Assembly: GCF_001457415.1 (NCBI RefSeq)
Contig: NZ_LN881721.1
Span: 491,182 to 555,181, forward strand
Reading direction: 5' to 3'
Length of the DNA stretch: 64,000 bases
Source of the DNA: Gorillibacterium timonense
Lineage (GTDB): Bacteria; Bacillota; Bacilli; Paenibacillales; NBRC-103111
The translations under genes and the position numbers were made by a program. The notes below the pieces were generated by a model. The model ran no database searches. It had not been told where the DNA came from and saw nothing but the letters and a program-made list of their open reading frames with translations. Of this stretch, positions 25,402 through 33,673 are shown in pieces (position 1 is the stretch's first letter; every line of letters begins with the position of its first letter).

Positions 25402-26724
25402 TCAATTCTTCTGCATCGCAGGTGTCTTGGTAGGCCTGTCGATGCGGAACAGCGCCGCATCCGGATTCGGCTTGCCTTCGATCAGGTCGGCGTTGATCCG
25501 GGCGGCGATCAGGCTGTACAAGCTGCCGTTGCCCCCATACCCCATCGTGAAATAGCACCGTGGAAAGCCCAGCTGCTCCCCGATCATCGGAAGGCCGTCG
25601 TGGGTTTCTCCGAAGGCAGCGGCCCAGCCATATTCGGCGCGCAGCGGCGGCAGCTCAGGAAACAGCTTCTGTACCTCCGCGATCAGCCGCTTCTTTTTGA
25701 GCGGCAGCTGGCGGTCCCGCTCCTCGGGATCGGCGGTCGCCTCATCCATTCCACCTGCGACAATGCGGTTGTCGACCGTAGTCCTCACATACAGATAAGG
25801 ACGGGCGGTTTCCCAGATGAGACACCGGTCCGGCCAGCCAGGGAAGGCGTCCAGAGGCTGAGTCGCGATGGCATAGGAGCTGATGATTTGGGCATTCGCA
25901 TTGCGCTTCATCTCCTGGGTTTCATAGCCCGCTGCGAACAAGGCATACTGAGCCGTTATGCACTTTCCCCGATCGGTATAGAGCCGAATGCAAGTATCGT
26001 CCGCCTTATGATGCCGAATCTCGGTAAGCTCATAGATGCGCATTCCGTTCTCCGCCGCGCTTTGGGCCAGAGCGTGAGTAATCCGAAAAGGGTTCACCTC
26101 AGCATCGCCTTGGCACAGCAAGGCAGCCGACTTGCGAAATGAATAGCGGGATGCCACATCCGCTTCGTCCAGATAGCGCACCGGAAAGCCGAATCGGCTC
26201 AAGGCTTCGTATTCCTCTTGGAGCGAAGAGACGTCCTCCGGGCAGCTGGCATAATAGAGGCTGTCTCGCAGGCGAAATTCGGGATCCAGGGAAAGCTTGT
26301 CGCAGATCGCTTTCAGCTGTCCGATCCCCTCCTGACAGAGCTTGTAGAATCGGACGCCTCCCTCTTCTCCGAAGGTATTTATGCAGGAGACAAGGGACTT
26401 GTCGCTGGAATATTGGATGAGTCCCGTATTGGCGGATGAACTTCCGCCGGCCACTGAGCGTTTGTCCACGAGAACCGGCTTTATCCCGCGATTCATCAGC
26501 TCGCGAGCGGCGAGAAGACCGGAGATGCCGCCGCCGATGATGAGCACATCGCAGGAAAGATCTTCCTCGAGCGGAGGAAAGGAGCGGGGATTCGGCAGCG
26601 TATCCAACCAATTGGATTTTTCGGTTCGCAGGTTCAAGTCGGTCAGCCTCCACATCTCGGGTACCGTTTGGTACGGGTAGTATGAACATGGCACCGAAGC
26701 GTCATTCAGTCGAGCACCATACAT
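25402..26724 (-). CDS. FAD-dependent amino-acid-oxidase-like oxidoreductase
   Basis: Up to 440 residues. The dinucleotide-binding LIIGGGISGLLAARE lies at about 61-75, followed by a Glu/Asp-Lys strand end (VLVDKRSVAGGSSSANTG) and a C-terminal FAD motif (FTMGYGGNGSLYS), the DadA/glycine-oxidase (DAO) architecture. There is no C-terminal Rieske domain, unlike some Bacillus relatives. The start is uncertain: ATG 26724 and ATG 26655 (MWRLTD) both lack clear ribosome sites. Substrate unknown. Confidence 0.88.
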   Translation of the reverse strand: MYGARLNDASVPCSYYPYQTVPEMWRLTDLNLRTEKSNWLDTLPNPRSFPPLEEDLSCDVLIIGGGISGLLAARELMNRGIKPVLVDKRSVAGGSSSANTGLIQYSSDKSLVSCINTFGEEGGVRFYKLCQEGIGQLKAICDKLSLDPEFRLRDSLYYASCPEDVSSLQEEYEALSRFGFPVRYLDEADVASRYSFRKSAALLCQGDAEVNPFRITHALAQSAAENGMRIYELTEIRHHKADDTCIRLYTDRGKCITAQYALFAAGYETQEMKRNANAQIISSYAIATQPLDAFPGWPDRCLIWETARPYLYVRTTVDNRIVAGGMDEATADPEERDRQLPLKKKRLIAEVQKLFPELPPLRAEYGWAAAFGETHDGLPMIGEQLGFPRCYFTMGYGGNGSLYSLIAARINADLIEGKPNPDAALFRIDRPTKTPAMQKN

Positions 26725-26779
26725 AAGGGCCGCTTTTCGGGGAATCTTAAGAGACGATCACACGAAAGGAGGGATACCC

Positions 26780-27013
26780 ATGCAAGGCATGCAGCCCTTG
26801 ACAGGAAAAGAGATGGAATACATCGTCGATTCCATGTCCAACGAAGAACTGCTGTTGAAGCAATGTGCGGCCGCCAGCGCCGTTACGATCAATCCGACGA
26901 TCAAGCAGGCTTGCGAAAGCGAGCTGGCCGTCCACGAACAACATTTGAACACGCTGATGAACCTTCTTAAGCAGCATCAGCAATCCGCTCCTCAACAACC
27001 GACGATGCATTAA
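26780..27013 (+). CDS. Small spore-coat-like protein
   Basis: 77 residues with AAAGGAGGG before the ATG. A short two-helix segment (MEYIVDSMSNEELLLKQC, KQACESELAVHEQHLNTLMNLL) resembles the N-terminal half of CotF-like coat proteins. It precedes a clear CotF-type gene by 35 bases, so both are one sporulation operon (inference). Confidence 0.75.
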   Translation: MQGMQPLTGKEMEYIVDSMSNEELLLKQCAAASAVTINPTIKQACESELAVHEQHLNTLMNLLKQHQQSAPQQPTMH

Positions 27014-27048
27014 TATTCCAATAGGAACGAAAGGAGAATCCTCGGTCT

Positions 27049-27390
27049 ATGGCCCAACAATCCAAAGGTACTCTTGAGGAAAAAGATTGGCTCGATACCA
27101 TCCTTTGCGATCTGAAACGCTCGACACGCGAGTATGCCACCGCCGTCACGGAAAGCAATTGTCAGACGGTTCGTCAGGAATTCACCAAGCTGTTGAACAG
27201 CACTTTGACGCTTCAGGGCAACCTCTATGAGCTGATGAAGCAAAATAACATGTACAACGCCTCTTCCCCTGTGCTTGCCTCGGAGCTTCAGAAGCAAATT
27301 CAGCAGTATCAGCAATCCGGTCAGCAGGCGTTCCAGTTTGCTCAAACGCAGGGAGCGCAGGCGGCGGGGCAGACACCTGCATTTATGTAA
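27049..27390 (+). CDS. CotF-type spore coat protein
   Basis: 113 residues matching the Coat_F family: EEKDWLDTILCDLKRSTREYATAVTESNC, QEFTKLLNSTLTLQGNLYELM, then a Gln-rich C-terminus. Such proteins are small helical components of the spore coat. AAAGGAG precedes the ATG at 27049; second gene after the 77-residue relative. Confidence 0.9.
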   Translation: MAQQSKGTLEEKDWLDTILCDLKRSTREYATAVTESNCQTVRQEFTKLLNSTLTLQGNLYELMKQNNMYNASSPVLASELQKQIQQYQQSGQQAFQFAQTQGAQAAGQTPAFM

Positions 27391-27435
27391 AGCAATAAGC
27401 TGAACAAGAATCAGGGGGCTTAGGTTGCCTCCCAG

Positions 27436-27480
27436 CAAAAAGGCCAGGCCTGAGTACGCTTCTCAGGCCTGGCCTTTCTA
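27436..27480. terminator. Bidirectional terminator between coat operon and YneQ-like gene
   Basis: AAAGGCCAGGCCTGAG pairs with CTCAGGCCTGGCCTTT, with flanking A and T tracts. Confidence 0.92.
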
Positions 27481-27494
27481 TGCTTCTGCCGCCG

Positions 27495-27797
27495 CTACAC
27501 AAGACCGAAGCGGCGCGCTTGCTCCCCTTGCCTTTCCGCGAGGAGGATGGCCCCTTGTCGGGGGCCAAGCAGATCGAAGTGGGGAAAAGGGGAACGGTTG
27601 TGAATGTAACGAGGAGGAAGGCCGTGGCTCTCGCACCATGCGGCAAGGCGAGCGAGATCGGCACAACCGACCTTCGTCACGGTCTTGCAGCCGGGAAACC
27701 GTGGATCCAGCCAGTAGTGGGTCAGGAAGGCGATCTCGCCGCGGGACACGGCTTCCTTCCAGGCTTGGAGCTCTTCCCGACGGATTCCGAAAGCCAT
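27495..27797 (-). CDS. Small conserved protein, YneQ-like
   Basis: 100 residues, very conserved-looking (FLTHYWLDPRFPGCKTVTKVGC, PRYIHNRSPFPHFDLLG). I recall a Bacillus subtilis protein of the same length and motif order named YneQ, function unknown. Its ATG overlaps the stop of the alkyltransferase-like gene (TAATG), so it is translationally coupled and probably linked to that protein's role. Confidence 0.82.
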   Translation of the reverse strand: MAFGIRREELQAWKEAVSRGEIAFLTHYWLDPRFPGCKTVTKVGCADLARLAAWCESHGLPPRYIHNRSPFPHFDLLGPRQGAILLAERQGEQARRFGLV

Positions 27798-28132
27798 TAG
27801 CCCGCCGTCCCTCCCATCATCGCCGATGCGTCGGATAGACGGAACCGCTCCAGGTCAATCCGCCCGTCCGAGCGGACTTGAATACCGTCCCGCTCCAACA
27901 GCATCCGCTGGGTATAAGCCGCGTCGCGGTCAGGGAGCGCGATCTGGCCTTGGGCGTTGACAACGCGATGCCAAGGAAGGCTGTAGGCGGCGCTCATGGA
28001 ATGGAGAATGCGCACAACCTGCCGTGCGCCGCGCGGACTTCCGGCGAGCGCGGCAATCTGTCCGTATGTCATGACATGTCCAGCCGGAATGGCTCGAATC
28101 AGAGCGACAACTCTTTCCGTGAAAGGCTCCAT
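27797..28132 (-). CDS. Alkyltransferase-like protein (MGMT-type DNA-binding domain)
   Basis: 111 residues: the DNA-binding domain of O6-alkylguanine-DNA alkyltransferase with GHVMTYGQIAALAG and RQVVRILHSM. The reactive PCHRV motif reads PWHRV, Trp replacing the alkyl-acceptor Cys, which defines the alkyltransferase-like (ATL) proteins that bind O6-alkylguanine and flag it for nucleotide-excision repair instead of repairing it. It is in a four-gene minus-strand operon. Confidence 0.93.
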   Translation of the reverse strand: MEPFTERVVALIRAIPAGHVMTYGQIAALAGSPRGARQVVRILHSMSAAYSLPWHRVVNAQGQIALPDRDAAYTQRMLLERDGIQVRSDGRIDLERFRLSDASAMMGGTAG

Positions 28133-28135
28133 GGC

Positions 28136-28681
28136 TTACAGAAGCTTCTCGATGGCGGGCCCTACATCGAGCGGATCGACAGGCGATTCGTACCGCTTGA
28201 CGACATGACCTTCGCGGTCGATCAGGAACTTCGTGAAATTCCATTTGATGCCGTTGCCCTCAAGGCGGTCCGGCATTTTTTCCTGGAAGAAGGCGTTCAG
28301 CATTTTGCCGGAGGCGGTGGAGACGTCAAAGCCTTCAAATGGCTTGCTTTCGGTCAAGTAAGCGAACAAGGGATGGCGCTCCGGACCGTTCACGTCGATC
28401 TTCTCAAAGAGCGGGAAGGTGACGCCATAGTTCAACTGGCAGAAGGTATGGACATCCTCGTTTGTTCCAGGCTCCTGCTCGCCGAATTGGTTGCAGGGAA
28501 AGCCGAGAATGACAAAGTCCTTGTCTTTATACGTTTCGTACAGCTTTTGCAGGTCGGAATATTGCGGGGTAAAGCCGCATTTGCTTGCCGTATTTACGAT
28601 CAGAAGAACCTTGCCGGCATACTTGTCCAGCTTGATTTCCTCGCCGCGGATGGTTTTTGCGGTAAATTCATGAACACTCAT
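28136..28681 (-). CDS. Glutathione peroxidase family thiol peroxidase
   Basis: 181 residues. Peroxidatic Cys35 in NTASKCGFTPQY, Gln65 in FPCNQFGEQEPG and the Trp in KWNFTKFLI form the usual catalytic set. Cys-type bacterial members (BsaA-like) normally use thioredoxin rather than glutathione. It is 3 bases downstream of the HAD gene and 3 bases upstream of the ATL gene, so all belong to one operon. Confidence 0.96.
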   Translation of the reverse strand: MSVHEFTAKTIRGEEIKLDKYAGKVLLIVNTASKCGFTPQYSDLQKLYETYKDKDFVILGFPCNQFGEQEPGTNEDVHTFCQLNYGVTFPLFEKIDVNGPERHPLFAYLTESKPFEGFDVSTASGKMLNAFFQEKMPDRLEGNGIKWNFTKFLIDREGHVVKRYESPVDPLDVGPAIEKLL

Positions 28682-28684
28682 GGT

Positions 28685-29500
28685 TCATTCCTCCGATTCC
28701 TTGGATGGATGCAGGATAAAACGCTCAATGACTTCCTTGACGCCGTCTTCATTGTTGCTCGCAGTCACGTAATCGGCAATTTCCTTGAGCGCGGGAGTTG
28801 CATTCGCCATCGCGACGCCGAGACCGGCGGTCTCGAGCAATTCCCGATCGTTCCAGGAGTCGCCCACGCCGATCGTCTCCGAGAGCGTGCAGCCGAAATG
28901 GTCGGCCAGAAAGGCGAGGGCATGGCCTTTGGTTCCTTCATGGTGCATGATCTCCAGAAAGTGCGGCTTCGACTTCGTGATATGCACCTCGGGTCCGAGC
29001 AGCTCGCGGAGGATGGGGCCGAGTTCGTCCAGGTAGGACGGCTCGTCGATGATCAGCAGCTTTGGAGTCGGCTTGTCCATCATGGAGCGGAAATCCGGCT
29101 CGATATAAAAGGGAGTCCCGTTAAGCTCGCAGTATCCGCGGATCTTGTCGTTATCCTCGCGTGTGTAGAGCTTGTCATCGACATAGGTTTGCAGATGAAG
29201 GTTGTGCTCCAGGCAGTAGTCAAGCAGCTTGTGTGCGGCTTCCCGGGGAACGAACCGCTCGAGGAGCACCTTTTCGTCCATCAGATTTTTGATCAAAGCG
29301 CCCTGGTAGGTGATGATGGGAACGTTGAGTCCGGTTTGCCGGGCGATCTTTTGGGCGGAGGCGTAAGCTCGTCCGGTGGCCAGGGTGACGATGACCCCTT
29401 TTGCTACGGCTTGCTCAAGGGCCTGCTCCGTGGCAGGCGTAACCTCCTTCTCGTCGTTGATCAAGGTGTCGTCAATATCGATAGCGATGAGTTTGTACAT
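28685..29500 (-). CDS. HAD-superfamily Cof-type phosphatase
   Basis: 271 residues from MYKLIAIDIDDTL (ATG 29500, GGAGAG upstream). Motif I is DIDDT, motif II ATGRAY, motif IV GDSWNDRELL, C2 cap between. Probable sugar-phosphate or nucleotide phosphatase, YidA/Cof group. It is the first gene of the operon with glutathione peroxidase, ATL and the YneQ-like protein. Confidence 0.93.
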   Translation of the reverse strand: MYKLIAIDIDDTLINDEKEVTPATEQALEQAVAKGVIVTLATGRAYASAQKIARQTGLNVPIITYQGALIKNLMDEKVLLERFVPREAAHKLLDYCLEHNLHLQTYVDDKLYTREDNDKIRGYCELNGTPFYIEPDFRSMMDKPTPKLLIIDEPSYLDELGPILRELLGPEVHITKSKPHFLEIMHHEGTKGHALAFLADHFGCTLSETIGVGDSWNDRELLETAGLGVAMANATPALKEIADYVTASNNEDGVKEVIERFILHPSKESEE

Positions 29501-29659
29501 AGCGATTTCTCTCCATTTCTCTTCTCTTCGCTCCATTGTACCAAGCTTTTCCGAATCCGGTCAAAACCGTTATACTGATAGGGAGTCCCGGGCCTGCGTG
29601 TCCGGAGCATCTTGCGCAGGCTGCAACTGGCAAACAGCAGCCTTAAAGGAGAACTCCCC

Positions 29660-29968
29660 ATGGCTAACTCTCGGATTATTCACTCGGTTATCTTCAGCCT
29701 GAAGCATGAAGGAGGATCGGTGGAAGAACAGCAGTTCCTGAAGGATGGGAACACCATTTTGTCGGCAATCCCAACCGTGCAGAACTTCCGCGTCTTCCGC
29801 CAAGTCAGCCCCAAGAACGATTATGCGTTTGGCTTTTCCATGGAATTTGCGGACGCTGGCGCCTACGAGGCTTACAATGCCCATCCGGCCCATGTCGGAT
29901 TCGTCAAGGAGCGTTGGGAGACCGAGGTCACCCAGTTTCTCGAAATCGATTATCAGGACGTTTTCTAA
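29660..29968 (+). CDS. Stress-responsive Dabb-domain protein
   Basis: 102 residues with AAAGGAG before ATG 29660. The Dabb (dimeric alpha/beta barrel) pattern is clear: IIHSVIFSLK at the start, FGFSMEFADAGAYEAYNAHPAHVGFV and a C-terminal FLEIDYQ. These small dimers are linked to stress responses or act as cyclases; function here unknown. An upstream in-frame extension to 29612 is unlikely. Confidence 0.9.
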   Translation: MANSRIIHSVIFSLKHEGGSVEEQQFLKDGNTILSAIPTVQNFRVFRQVSPKNDYAFGFSMEFADAGAYEAYNAHPAHVGFVKERWETEVTQFLEIDYQDVF

Positions 29969-29994
29969 GAAGGGCCGCTGCCCTTGCATGAGCT

Positions 29995-30047
29995 CAAAAA
30001 ATGCGCTTTCCCTCCCGGATATCCGGGGAGGAAGCGCATTTTTTATT
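29995..30047. terminator. Bidirectional terminator
   Basis: AAAAAATGCGCTTTC and GAAGCGCATTTTTT form a long stem between two convergent genes (Dabb protein and the degenerate kinase). Confidence 0.9.
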
Positions 30048-30081
30048 CCTTGCTTGCGTGATGCCTCATCTCGTAAGCCGG

Positions 30082-31527
30082 CTAGCCCACTGCCGCGTCA
30101 CTGCCCACTGGATCGGCAGCGATCGTCTCCCGGCTGAGGTTAGGGAGGTAGAAGAGAAAACAAACGGCTCCGTCCGATTCTTCGATGGTGATATAGCCGG
30201 ATAACAGGCGGGCCATTTCGCCGCTGATGGAGAGACCCAGGCGGATTTCCTTGCGAATCGATTGATGCTCAGGAGGCAGGCCGGGCTCCCACAGATCGGA
30301 GGATTGGGTGAAGCTCACGGTGAGGGCAATCCATTCCTTGTAATTATGCTGGTTTTTGTCGTAGGGGATTTCACCCGGACGAACCCTTCTCATTTCAAAT
30401 CTCACCAGGCCAGAGGAAGCAATTTGAATGGCGGAGGACAGCATATTGTTCAAGATGCGCTCCACTCGCATCCCGTCCGAGTAGAAGATCGCCGGGATCG
30501 GCTGGATGACGGCAAAAGTCAGTTTAAGCTCATGCGCCTCCGCCAGCCGGCGATTCTTATGTAAGAGAATCTCGGGAAACTCGCTTAGATTGACTTCCTC
30601 GCATTCGACGGTGATACGCCCTGATTCGACCTGAGCAAGGTCTTGAATGCCGTTGCACAGCTCAAGAAGCTGCTTGCCAGAGTCGAAGACGATGTCGAAG
30701 AGGGCTTGGCGCTCTTCCGCGGATTGTTGTTCCTCCGACGTTCCTCTTTGGATCTCGGCGATCATGATGATGTTATTTAGCGGAATGCGGAGCTCCATGG
30801 CCAGATTGGCGAGAAATTCTACCCGGTATTGGGAGAGAACGAACAGGTGCTGAGCCTTCTCCTCCAACTGCTCCTTGATGATCTGCAATTCGGTTGTGGT
30901 CTGCAGCAGCTTTGCGTTGGTCCGGTTGGTCTCCTGCTCGTGATAGAGGTCCTGCCGGGTCAAATGGATCAGGAAAGCGAAGACGACGCTGAGGGCGAAG
31001 CTAAGCGGAAATAGCACGGGCACAACCGTCCGAAGATAGGTGCCTGCCGGAATGACGCCGAACAGAGCGATGTTGACGACATTGAACACATTGACGAGCG
31101 TGATGACGGTCAAGATGTTCACGGGAGAGGGCCAGCGGACCTTTTTTAAGTAGACGCTCAAAAAAGCACAGAGCACGCCGAGCAGCGATAGATTGAGGAA
31201 TCCCGACCAGGCGCGCGTATCCAATCCGTAGAAGAGGCGTCCGATCCCAATTCCGATTCCAGCAAGCAGCAGGAGGAGCGGAGCTTCAGGCAGCAGGAAG
31301 GCGAGCACGATCAAGGGAACAAACCGGAGATCGAACATAGAGCCGGAAGGAAGCGTGAAGGCGAACTTCATCGAGAGCCAGCCGAGCGCGATTGCAAAGA
31401 GGACGGCTGCGATTCTCAGCACAAAGTGGGGCAAACGCCGCAAAAACTGTTTATATACCAGTAAGGCCAAAAAGGAAACGCTCAGAAGCATGCTGATGTT
31501 GATCAGAAACGGCTTCACATAGCCCAC
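30082..31527 (-). CDS. Degenerate membrane histidine kinase (pseudokinase)
   Basis: About 481 residues. Six or so hydrophobic segments (about 1-185) resemble the 5TMR_LYT sensor module. A coiled coil follows, then a dimerisation helix where the H-box reads FLANLAMELRIPLNN: the phospho-acceptor His is Met. The N-box (NNMLSSA) lacks its usual second Asn, and no DxGxG G1 box is present, though LGLSIS resembles G2. It therefore should neither phosphorylate itself nor, probably, bind ATP normally. Start chosen at GTG 31527 behind AAAGGATG; longer GTG 31551 is possible. Confidence 0.85.
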   Translation of the reverse strand: MGYVKPFLINISMLLSVSFLALLVYKQFLRRLPHFVLRIAAVLFAIALGWLSMKFAFTLPSGSMFDLRFVPLIVLAFLLPEAPLLLLLAGIGIGIGRLFYGLDTRAWSGFLNLSLLGVLCAFLSVYLKKVRWPSPVNILTVITLVNVFNVVNIALFGVIPAGTYLRTVVPVLFPLSFALSVVFAFLIHLTRQDLYHEQETNRTNAKLLQTTTELQIIKEQLEEKAQHLFVLSQYRVEFLANLAMELRIPLNNIIMIAEIQRGTSEEQQSAEERQALFDIVFDSGKQLLELCNGIQDLAQVESGRITVECEEVNLSEFPEILLHKNRRLAEAHELKLTFAVIQPIPAIFYSDGMRVERILNNMLSSAIQIASSGLVRFEMRRVRPGEIPYDKNQHNYKEWIALTVSFTQSSDLWEPGLPPEHQSIRKEIRLGLSISGEMARLLSGYITIEESDGAVCFLFYLPNLSRETIAADPVGSDAAVG

Positions 31528-31905
31528 CGGAGGACATCCTTTCTCTTGCACGAATACAGCTGTATTTTAATCAAGTATAAAGAAGCCGTATGTTCAGCAA
31601 AAAAGCGGTAGGCGTCCATAGGATGCGAAAAAACCCTATTATTCTTGAAATTGCTCGTATTTTCTCCTGAAATCATACCAAAATTTATATTATGATCTTT
31701 TTTTGTGTTTTTATGAAATTTGGTTCGATTTAACGGGAAACGCTAAACAATTAAACTTGCGTGCTTCCTGCCCCGATACGTAAAGCATGGAGGAACCCGG
31801 GTTCGATTATCTATCCGATTTCATCGGTTAGGTGCATTGTGCGGATGGGGTTCTCTCTATATACTGATCCACGAATCGGAGTCTATTCTGTCGCCAAAAA
31901 GGGGA
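31528..31905. other. Divergent intergenic region with possible structured leader
   Basis: About 380 bases. The left two thirds are AT-rich and should hold divergent promoters. The right third (about 31790-31860) can fold: AGGAACCC with GGGTTCT around a small CCGAT/ATCGG hairpin, in the leader of the PAS-XRE gene. It matches no riboswitch class I know. Confidence 0.4.
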
Positions 31906-32826
31906 ATGTCGGTGCCGTCTGATCATGACCAACTCATAGCTCTGCTGAAAGAACCCGCCGCTGTATGCGAAGCGAGGGGAAATACATGGGAGCTCGTTAG
32001 CGGCAACCGCTATCTGGCGGAATTGTTCGGCTGCAGGCGGACCGAATTTCTGTCGGAGAAGCACGGCTTTCATCCTGCCGATTTTCTCGGGCGTCCCGAG
32101 GAGACGATAGAGCGTCTGCTTAATAAGGAGTCGATGGTGACGGAAGCGGTCCTTCCGAACAAGAGCGGAGGAGTGCTTCAGCTGGAGATTCGCCCAAGCC
32201 TGCTGGAAGGTGCGGAGAAACGAAGGATTCTTCTCCTTGTGAATGACATCGGCCATGTCAAATGGCTGCAGTCCGAGCTGCTTCGCGGCTGCGATCTGGT
32301 GCTCGCGTCCGGCACGCTCCTTCCCGGCTTGCTTGTAGAGACGGTCGATGTGTATGAGGAAGAAGACCCCTCCTATAAAAAGCTGAAGCCCGGCTCATCG
32401 CTGTTGGAGTATTTATCGGTTCTGGATCGGACTTTGCTTCATGACACGTTGACGCTCCTCAAAAAAAGAGGGAAGTCGGGTGAATCGAAGGAAATCGTGA
32501 TCCATTCGAAAAAGATGCGGTCAAAGGTCTACCGCGTGAGATGCTGCGTAGCTCCCTTCTTCACCGGCGCGGGCAAGCTGAGCCGCTTTGGCTTTGTCTT
32601 GAACCGGCTGGCTGCCTTCGAGCAGCGGGAGGATCCCTCTCTGCGGCTCAAGCTGCTCATGACGGAGAAGGGGATATCGGCTACTGAGCTGTCCAGGCTG
32701 ACAGGACTCTCCATGACAACGATATCCAAGCTGCGCAACGGAAAAATCCGGACTCCTCGCCGCCTTACGGCCGAGCTGATCGCGGCCGAGCTCGGGGTCA
32801 AGACGGTGGAGATCTGGGCGCAATAA
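31906..32826 (+). CDS. PAS-like sensor with C-terminal XRE helix-turn-helix
   Basis: About 306 residues. Residues 1-240 look like one or two degenerate PAS modules (NRYLAELFGCRRTEFLSEKHGFHPADFLG; VLQLEIRPSLLEGAEKRRILLLVNDI). The C-terminal 60 residues are an XRE-type HTH (ISATELSRLTGLSMTTISKLRNGKIRTP). This order, sensor before a C-terminal XRE domain, is uncommon. Starts at ATG 31906 or GTG 31912; GTG has the better spacing to AAGGGG. It is divergent from the pseudokinase gene. Confidence 0.82.
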   Translation: MSVPSDHDQLIALLKEPAAVCEARGNTWELVSGNRYLAELFGCRRTEFLSEKHGFHPADFLGRPEETIERLLNKESMVTEAVLPNKSGGVLQLEIRPSLLEGAEKRRILLLVNDIGHVKWLQSELLRGCDLVLASGTLLPGLLVETVDVYEEEDPSYKKLKPGSSLLEYLSVLDRTLLHDTLTLLKKRGKSGESKEIVIHSKKMRSKVYRVRCCVAPFFTGAGKLSRFGFVLNRLAAFEQREDPSLRLKLLMTEKGISATELSRLTGLSMTTISKLRNGKIRTPRRLTAELIAAELGVKTVEIWAQ

Positions 32827-32837
32827 CTTTCTCACTG

Positions 32838-32866
32838 GCGCTGCCTTAAGGGGCAGCGTTTTTCAT
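32838..32866 (+). terminator. Terminator of PAS-XRE gene
   Basis: CGCTGCC TTAAGG GGCAGCG followed by TTTTTC. Confidence 0.88.
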
Positions 32867-32965
32867 TTCCCCGACTTTGGTCCAAGAACGATACCGGACT
32901 GTGGGTGGTTCAAGGGATCGCGCTCTTTCCCTATAGTAGAGAAAGGGAAATGGTGGAGGTCGTGA

Positions 32966-33649
32966 ATGATGAAGCACAGAACCATCTATATTCTGCTCAC
33001 TGATACGGGCACTTGGTTTACTCGGATGATCCGCTTGTATACCAAGGCGGCATACAATCATGCTTCCATTGCGTTCGATTCCGAGCTGTCGGAGGTGTAC
33101 AGCTTCGGTCGGAAACAGCCGCACAATCCATTTGTGGGCGGTTTCATCAAGGAAAATCTGCATAATGAGCTGTTTCGGGATGCGACCTGCTCGCTCTACT
33201 CCTGCCAAGTGGAGGAAGAGGCTTATCAGAGGATGAAGGAACGGGTCCGAAGGATGGAGCAGAGTGCAGACCGTTACAAATACAACCTGCTCGGAGTATT
33301 CGCCATCATGCTGAAGCTGGAGATGGAACGCCACGATGCGTTTTTCTGCTCGGAATTCGTGGCTTGGCTGCTGGAAGACGGCGGAATCAAGGCGGTTGAC
33401 AAACCGGCCTGCCGGGTGACGCCGGCCGATCTAGCAGAGGGAAGAGCGTTTGTGCCTCTCTATGAGGGCGAGCTGCAGAGTTATTTGAACGGTGCCTGCG
33501 AAAGCAACTTACCGAGAAGACGGCAGGAAACCCACCGCAGAGCGCGAGTTCGGTCTGGAAATTGGGGGTTGACAAATTATGGAGAATTGCATACCTTTAA
33601 CATTAAGCAATCGTTAAAGGTTATATACAAAAAAGTATTGTTTCAATAA
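32966..33649 (+). CDS. YiiX-like permuted NlpC/P60 hydrolase
   Basis: 227 residues. His in YNHASIAFD precedes Cys in FFCSEFVAWLL, the reversed order of His and Cys that marks circularly permuted NlpC/P60 (YiiX/YebB-type) amidases or esterases. No signal peptide. GGAGGT precedes ATG 32966. The natural fold seems to end near residue 175; the last 50 residues (Arg-rich, then FNIKQSLKVIYKK) are encoded by what looks like the promoter of the next gene. Confidence 0.82.
   Translation: MMKHRTIYILLTDTGTWFTRMIRLYTKAAYNHASIAFDSELSEVYSFGRKQPHNPFVGGFIKENLHNELFRDATCSLYSCQVEEEAYQRMKERVRRMEQSADRYKYNLLGVFAIMLKLEMERHDAFFCSEFVAWLLEDGGIKAVDKPACRVTPADLAEGRAFVPLYEGELQSYLNGACESNLPRRRQETHRRARVRSGNWGLTNYGELHTFNIKQSLKVIYKKVLFQ
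33569..33620 (+). promoter_or_regulatory. Promoter with perfect inverted-repeat operator for ArsR-ABC operon
   Basis: TTGACA (33569-33574), 17 bp, TACCTT (33592-33597). A perfect inverted repeat CCTTTAAC-N11-GTTAAAGG (33594-33601, 33613-33620) covers the -10 and start region, as expected for an ArsR-type repressor. The operator role is inferred from position. Confidence 0.65.
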
Positions 33650-33673
33650 ATAATAAAGTTGGTGCGAAATACG

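Noticed and set aside
31740..31860. Possible c-di-GMP (GEMM-I) riboswitch
   Set aside because: The ACGTAAAGC string is suggestive but the GCAAAGCC core and flanking conserved blocks are missing.
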